A DNA stretch of 9,331 nucleotides from the NCBI GenBank assembly GCA_001873285.1, contig MNYV01000021.1:1-9331 (forward strand), in the 5' to 3' direction. Shown here piece after piece: positions 5,103-9,331 of this stretch. The DNA is from Nitrospirae bacterium CG2_30_53_67. GTDB taxonomy: Bacteria > CG2-30-53-67. A program made the translations under genes and the position numbers. Every line of letters begins with the position of its first letter. The stretch's first letter is position 1. The notes beneath the pieces are model-generated. The model worked only from the letters and a program-made list of their open reading frames with translations, was not told the origin of the DNA and ran no database searches.

Positions 5103-6404
5103 ATGATGAAACATAAGCACAGGAAAGTTTGGCCTTTGATGATTTTTTCAGGGGTTCTGTTTTTGTTCGCTTCAGGTTTGCAGGCCGCAGAAGATGCAGC
5201 GCCGTCAATCAATGCCGCGGACACGGCCTGGATGCTGATCTCCACGGCGCTGGTGCTTCTCATGCTTCCCGGACTTGCCCTTTTTTATGGCGGCATGGTG
5301 CGGAAGAAGAATGTGCTCTCTTCCATGATGCACAGCTTCGTGGCCATGGCCGTGATCGGTGTGCAGTGGGTGGTGATCGGTTATACCCTCTCATTCGGTC
5401 CGGATGTGAATCATTTTATCGGAGGGCTGGATCATCTTTTTTTAAAGGGGATCGGGCCGGAGACCGTTCAGGGGACCATCCCGGCCTATGTCTTCATCAT
5501 GTTCCAGGGGATGTTTGCCATCATCACCCCGGCCCTGATCAGCGGGGCCATTGCCGAGCGGATGAAGTTTTCCACCTATGTGGTCTTTATCTTCCTCTGG
5601 GCGACACTGGTCTATGACCCCATTGCCCACTGGGTCTGGGGGACCGGCGGCTGGCTTTTAAACATGGGCGCACTGGATTATGCCGGTGGGACCGTGGTGC
5701 ACATCTCTTCGGGTATCTCCGCCCTGGCAGCGATTACCCTGCTGGGGAAACGCAAGGGGTATCTGGAGGTCGGTATCTTTCCGCATAACCTGACCCTGAC
5801 CCTTCTGGGCGCGGGGCTTCTCTGGTTCGGCTGGTTCGGGTTCAATGCCGGATCTGCCCTGGCTGCAAACGGAAATGCGGCCCTGGCCTTCACCAATACG
5901 CAGATCGCCGCAGCGGCCGGTTCTTTATCCTGGATGATGTCAGAGTGGGTGATCCAGAAAAGGCCGAGCGCACTGGGCGCCGCTTCGGGGATCGTGGCGG
6001 GTCTGGTAGCCATCACGCCGGCTGCCGGGTTTGTGGAACCCATGTGGGCCCTGGTGATCGGACTGGCAGTCGGTGTGCTCTGTTATTCTGCCATCCTTTT
6101 CAAGGCCAAGGCGGGCTATGACGATTCTCTGGACGCCTTCGGCGTGCACGGCGTGGGCGGGACCTTCGGGGCCCTGGCCACAGGCATATTCGCCACCGTG
6201 AACGGGACCGGACTGATTGCGGGTCATGGAAGACAGGTGATAGTGCAGTTGACTGCGATCGGCGCCACGATCATCTATGCCTTCACCATGACACTGATTC
6301 TGGTCTGGCTGCTGAACAAAATCATGGGACTGCGTGTAACAAGCGATGAAGAGAATACCGGTCTGGACCAGACACAACATGGGGAGATGGGATATCATTT
6401 TTAA
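5103..6404 (+). CDS. amt: Ammonium transporter Amt (first copy)
   Basis: This inner-membrane Amt/Mep/Rh-family channel imports ammonium as a trimer. The start at 5103 (or the adjacent ATG at 5106) follows GGGAGGAGG and gives a typical signal peptide, MMKHKHRK plus a hydrophobic stretch ending GLQA before AEDAA; the frame is open to an ATG at 5061, which is less likely. From 5103 the protein has 433 residues, the usual Amt length. Family landmarks include LPGLALFYGGMVRKKN, MFQGMFA (outer Phe gate), GALDYAGGTVVH with the first pore histidine, GWFGFNAGS and DAFGVHGVGG with the second pore histidine. Both twin histidines and the conserved aspartate before the first are present. The C-terminal GLRV-x-DEENTGLDQTQHGEMGY tail is the segment that couples subunits and contacts GlnK. 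It is the first gene after the sigma-54 promoter, 44 bp before the PII gene. Confidence 0.95.
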   Translation: MMKHKHRKVWPLMIFSGVLFLFASGLQAAEDAAPSINAADTAWMLISTALVLLMLPGLALFYGGMVRKKNVLSSMMHSFVAMAVIGVQWVVIGYTLSFGPDVNHFIGGLDHLFLKGIGPETVQGTIPAYVFIMFQGMFAIITPALISGAIAERMKFSTYVVFIFLWATLVYDPIAHWVWGTGGWLLNMGALDYAGGTVVHISSGISALAAITLLGKRKGYLEVGIFPHNLTLTLLGAGLLWFGWFGFNAGSALAANGNAALAFTNTQIAAAAGSLSWMMSEWVIQKRPSALGAASGIVAGLVAITPAAGFVEPMWALVIGLAVGVLCYSAILFKAKAGYDDSLDAFGVHGVGGTFGALATGIFATVNGTGLIAGHGRQVIVQLTAIGATIIYAFTMTLILVWLLNKIMGLRVTSDEENTGLDQTQHGEMGYHF

Positions 6405-6424
6405 TCGGGAGAAATGGGATTATA

Positions 6425-6787
<363 letters not shown>

Positions 6788-6826
6788 AATGGAACAGGGA
6801 CCTAACTTATCAAGGAGGAGAATGGC

Positions 6827-8197
6827 ATGTTTACTTTAATGAGGCAAAAAGCCTCTGAGATCCGTTTGAGAAGTTTTTTTCTGCTGGTATGTATCCTGGC
6901 CCTGGTCGGGCCGGTCTCGGTCTTTGCCGAAGAGGCGGCTCCCACCGTGGCCGGGAATGCCGAGGCTATTGCCAAGGTACAGAGTCATTTAGACTTTGTC
7001 TGGACGCTGGTAGCGGCCTTTCTGGTCTTCTTCATGCAGGCGGGTTTTGCCATGGTGGAGACTGGGTTCACGCGCGCCAAGAATGCCGTGAACATCATGA
7101 TGAAGAACCTGATGGATTTTGCCATGGGGAGCCTGGCGTACTGGGCCGTAGGATTCGGGATCATGTTCGGTGTCACGAGCACCGGATGGTTCGGAACCAC
7201 CGGTTTTTTTCTTTCGGACTTTACAAAGGACGGGGATCAATGGACCCTGGCCTTCTGGATGTTCCAGGTGGTCTTTGCCGCCACGTCAGCCACCATCGTT
7301 TCCGGGGCCATGGCCGAACGGACCAAGTTCGTGGGTTATCTGGTCTACAGTGCCGTGATTTCCGCATTCATTTATCCGGTATTCGGGAGCTGGGCCTGGG
7401 GCGGCCTGTTCCATGGCGGAGGGTGGCTTGAGAAGCTCGGCTTTATCGATTTCGCGGGGTCCACGGTGGTGCATTCCGTGGGGGGCTGGTCGGCCCTGGC
7501 CGGGGCGATTGTTTTGGGACCGAGAATCGGAAAGTACACGGCCGACGGCAAGGCCAGGGCGATTCCCGGGCACAACATTCCTCTGGCAACCTTGGGGGTA
7601 TTCATCCTCTGGTTCGGCTGGTTCGGGTTCAACCCGGGGAGCACCACCGCGGCCAACAAAGATATTGCCGGCATTGCCGTGAACACGAACCTGGCGGCCG
7701 CTGCCGGTGCGGTGTCCGCCATGATTACGGCCTGGGTCATGTACGGCAAGCCCGAGGCAAGCATGACCCTGAATGGGGCCCTGGCCGGTCTGGTGGCCAT
7801 TACTGCCGGCTGCGCCAACGTTTCGGTGACGAGTTCCGTGATCATCGGTCTCATCGCCGGGATCCTCGTGGTTCTCTCCGTGGTCTTTATTGATAAGAAG
7901 TTGAAGGTTGATGATCCGGTGGGCGCAGTCTCCGTGCACGGGGTCTGCGGGGCTTTTGGAACATTGGCCGCGGGGCTGTTCAACGCGGAAGGATTCTCCG
8001 CAAAGGTTGTGGGGGTCCAGCTGCTCGGGATAGGGGCGGCGTTTCTGTGGGTCTTTCCGCTTATGTACATTCTGTTCAAGGTAATCGAAAAGACCATCGG
8101 GCTTCGCGTTTCAGCCGAGGAGGAAAAGGACGGTTTGGATGTGGGCGAGCACGGCCTGGAGGCCTACCCGGACTTTACCCTGACTGGAATGAAATAG
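6827..8197 (+). CDS. amt: Ammonium transporter Amt (second, divergent copy)
   Basis: This is a second Amt-family ammonium channel of 456 residues. AAGGAGGAG lies about 7 bases before the ATG. Residues 1-34 form a signal peptide (basic start, hydrophobic core, VFA before EEAAP). Landmarks are FAMVETGFTRAKN (74-86), MFQVVFA (145-151), FIDFAGSTVVH with pore His216, GWFGFNPGS (264-272) and VSVHGVCG with pore His371. The tail GLRVSAEEEKDGLDVGEHGL (425-444) is the conserved GlnK-contacting region. It differs from the first copy well beyond a recent duplication: it has a longer extracytoplasmic N-terminus, SWAWGG instead of HWVWGTG near the periplasmic vestibule, and a longer TADGKARAIPGHN loop (238-250). 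It follows the PII gene by 39 bp and is probably in the same transcript. A different affinity or a sensing role is possible but not shown. Confidence 0.94.
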   Translation: MFTLMRQKASEIRLRSFFLLVCILALVGPVSVFAEEAAPTVAGNAEAIAKVQSHLDFVWTLVAAFLVFFMQAGFAMVETGFTRAKNAVNIMMKNLMDFAMGSLAYWAVGFGIMFGVTSTGWFGTTGFFLSDFTKDGDQWTLAFWMFQVVFAATSATIVSGAMAERTKFVGYLVYSAVISAFIYPVFGSWAWGGLFHGGGWLEKLGFIDFAGSTVVHSVGGWSALAGAIVLGPRIGKYTADGKARAIPGHNIPLATLGVFILWFGWFGFNPGSTTAANKDIAGIAVNTNLAAAAGAVSAMITAWVMYGKPEASMTLNGALAGLVAITAGCANVSVTSSVIIGLIAGILVVLSVVFIDKKLKVDDPVGAVSVHGVCGAFGTLAAGLFNAEGFSAKVVGVQLLGIGAAFLWVFPLMYILFKVIEKTIGLRVSAEEEKDGLDVGEHGLEAYPDFTLTGMK

Positions 8198-8208
8198 TAC
8201 AAGCGGAT

Positions 8209-8264
8209 TTCGGGGATAAAAGGGATCTCCCCCTTTGAAAAAGGGGGAGCAAGGGGGATTTAAA
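8209..8264. repeat. Hairpin-forming repeat-like element between amt2 and the porin gene
   Basis: CTCCCCCTTT (8227-8236) and AAAGGGGGAG (8240-8249) form a perfect 10-bp stem around the 3-base loop GAA. CAAGGGGGATTTAAA follows, and a partly related GGGGATAAAAGGGAT precedes. From memory, words like TCCCCCTTTTTCAAAGGGGGA recur as dispersed intergenic repeats in Desulfobacterota and Nitrospirota; copy number cannot be seen here. No T run follows on either strand, so it is not a standard terminator. Within the polycistronic transcript it could stabilise or attenuate, lowering porin expression relative to the transporters. Confidence 0.6.
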
Positions 8265-8286
8265 CCAACAAACGGGAGGATTGGGC

Positions 8287-9331
8287 ATGAAGATGAGCAA
8301 AATTGCAACACATGTCGTGATGGTGATGGTTCTTGTACTCTTCGGTAGAAGCGGTTTCGCGGAAGACAAGACCCTGGAGGAGCGGGTGGCCACCCTGGAA
8401 AAGCAGGGTACGGCGGGAATGGAATTTCTTAAGGGGATCAGCTTAAGCGGTTTTGTGGATACCTCATACACGTACAATTTCAACCGGCCGGACTCGGGCA
8501 TAAACACGCTTCGGGTTTTTGATACCGAAGACAACAGTTTTGAAGTGGACCTGGTGAAGCTGGTGTTTGAGAAGAAAAGCGAAGAGGGTGTCGGTTTCCG
8601 CACGGACCTGGATTTCGGCCACACGGCCCAGATTCTGGGCGGCGCCAACGATGACGACTTTGAGTTTCAGCAGGCCTACCTCACCTACAAGGCCATAGGG
8701 GTCGACTGGATGGTCGGGAAGTTTGTGACGCTCCACGGCGCCGAGGTCATTGAAGCGCCCAGCAACCACAACATCTCCCGGTCTTTTCTGTTCGGGTATG
8801 CCATCCCCTTCACCCATACAGGGATCATGGGGACCAAGCCGATCGGGGATACCATCGACATCAAGTTTGGTCTGGTGAACGGATGGGACAACACCACGGA
8901 CAACAACCGGGCCAAGACCGGCCATCTGGGCATCGGGTATCATCCATCGGATCTCTTTGCCATTACCGTGAACGGGATGTACGGCGCGGAAAAGGATGAC
9001 GACACCGCAGATAAGCGGAAACTCATGGACGTGGTGGCCACGATCAAGCCGATCAAGAATCTCACCCTTCTCCTGAACTACGATCTGGGCTCGGAGGATA
9101 AGAGCGCACCCGGCGGCAAGGATGCCAAGTGGAGCGGGTTCTCCGGGGTCGTGCGTTACGATCTGACCGACCGTCTGGGCGTCAGTCTGAGAGGAGAGGC
9201 CTTCAATGACCGGGACGGCGTCCGCACCGGGACCGATCAGGACCTCTGGGAGAGCACGTGCACGGTCAGTTATATGCTGCGAGAGAACCTCATCGTGCGA
9301 GGGGAGTACAGGCACGATGATTCCAATGAAG
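8287..9331 (+). CDS. Outer-membrane beta-barrel porin, OmpL-like (partial, runs off window)
   Basis: The frame is open from this ATG to the end of the window (348 codons, no stop), so the C-terminus is missing. GGGAGGA lies 7 bases before the ATG. Residues 1-25 form a signal peptide ending RSGFA before EDK. Residues 26-40 (EDKTLEERVATLEKQ) are a short heptad-like helix, possibly periplasmic. From about residue 50 the sequence alternates polar and hydrophobic residues with many Gly, Asn, Asp and aromatic residues, starting with GISLSGFVDTSYTYNFN. Motifs such as FDTEDNSFEVDLVKLVFEKK, and SNHNISRSFLFGYAIPFTHT near 160-180, are typical of the OmpL-like putative beta-barrel porin-2 family. It probably passes small solutes across the outer membrane. 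Its place behind amt-glnK-amt suggests a nitrogen-related substrate, which is inference. A single cysteine, in the STCTVSY segment near the window end, is uncommon for a porin strand. Confidence 0.85.
   Translation, partial: MKMSKIATHVVMVMVLVLFGRSGFAEDKTLEERVATLEKQGTAGMEFLKGISLSGFVDTSYTYNFNRPDSGINTLRVFDTEDNSFEVDLVKLVFEKKSEEGVGFRTDLDFGHTAQILGGANDDDFEFQQAYLTYKAIGVDWMVGKFVTLHGAEVIEAPSNHNISRSFLFGYAIPFTHTGIMGTKPIGDTIDIKFGLVNGWDNTTDNNRAKTGHLGIGYHPSDLFAITVNGMYGAEKDDDTADKRKLMDVVATIKPIKNLTLLLNYDLGSEDKSAPGGKDAKWSGFSGVVRYDLTDRLGVSLRGEAFNDRDGVRTGTDQDLWESTCTVSYMLRENLIVRGEYRHDDSNE

Noticed and set aside
7286-7939. 217-codon and overlapping 241-codon minus-strand frames
   Set aside because: They are antisense shadows of amt2 with low-complexity Pro/Ala/His-rich translations.
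8227-8249. Hairpin after amt2 as an intrinsic terminator
   Set aside because: The stem is strong but no T run follows on either strand, so a repeat or mRNA-structure role fits better.
8464-9315. 283-codon open frame on the minus strand
   Set aside because: It is antisense to the porin, whose plus frame has a signal peptide, ribosome site and beta-barrel pattern; the minus translation looks like a shadow of a GC-rich gene.

Overview
This is a GC-rich window from a Gram-negative bacterium. It encodes a cleavable-signal outer-membrane porin, has strong Shine-Dalgarno sites throughout, and carries a sigma-54 promoter. The gene families and two dispersed-repeat-like elements fit an anaerobic or microaerophilic lineage such as Desulfobacterota or Nitrospirota. 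No rRNA or other decisive marker is present, so that placement is inference.

Left block, minus strand (about 1-2400): pheA (chorismate mutase-prephenate dehydratase with a C-terminal ACT domain) is followed 15 bp later by a histidinol-phosphate-type aminotransferase (hisC). A good sigma-70-like promoter (TTGATT, 17 bp, TAAAAT) precedes pheA. The pair can make phenylpyruvate and transaminate it. Downstream, at the window edge, is an AT-rich inverted-repeat element without a gene.

Middle block, minus strand (about 2510-4115): a compact unit reads a 28-codon rpiB-like stub, a small MOSC-domain protein, a MogA/MoaB-type molybdopterin-binding protein and a universal stress protein. Two of the genes overlap, and the rest are separated by 16 bp or less. 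A candidate promoter lies before the stub. The theme is molybdenum cofactor handling coupled to a stress protein.

Centre, plus strand (4271-4785): divergent from the previous block are a small monocluster-type ferredoxin and an eight-cysteine zinc-ribbon-like protein of unknown function.

Right block, plus strand (about 5020-9331): an ammonium-acquisition cluster, amt1 - glnK/glnB - amt2 - outer-membrane porin, is preceded by a near-consensus sigma-54 promoter (-24 GG and -12 GC, correctly spaced). Both Amt proteins have N-terminal signal peptides and the twin pore histidines. The single PII protein keeps the T-loop tyrosine and the ligand-binding residues. The porin, an OmpL-like beta-barrel, runs off the window end. 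It is separated from amt2 by an 89-bp spacer holding a perfect 10-bp-stem hairpin that looks like a dispersed repeat. Together these genes suggest nitrogen-limitation-induced ammonium uptake from outer membrane to cytoplasm, gated by PII.

Most of the window is orthodox. The least ordinary items are the rpiB stub at the head of the MOSC-mogA-usp unit, the porin joined to a two-Amt/one-PII cluster, the eight-cysteine protein, and the two repeat-like elements.
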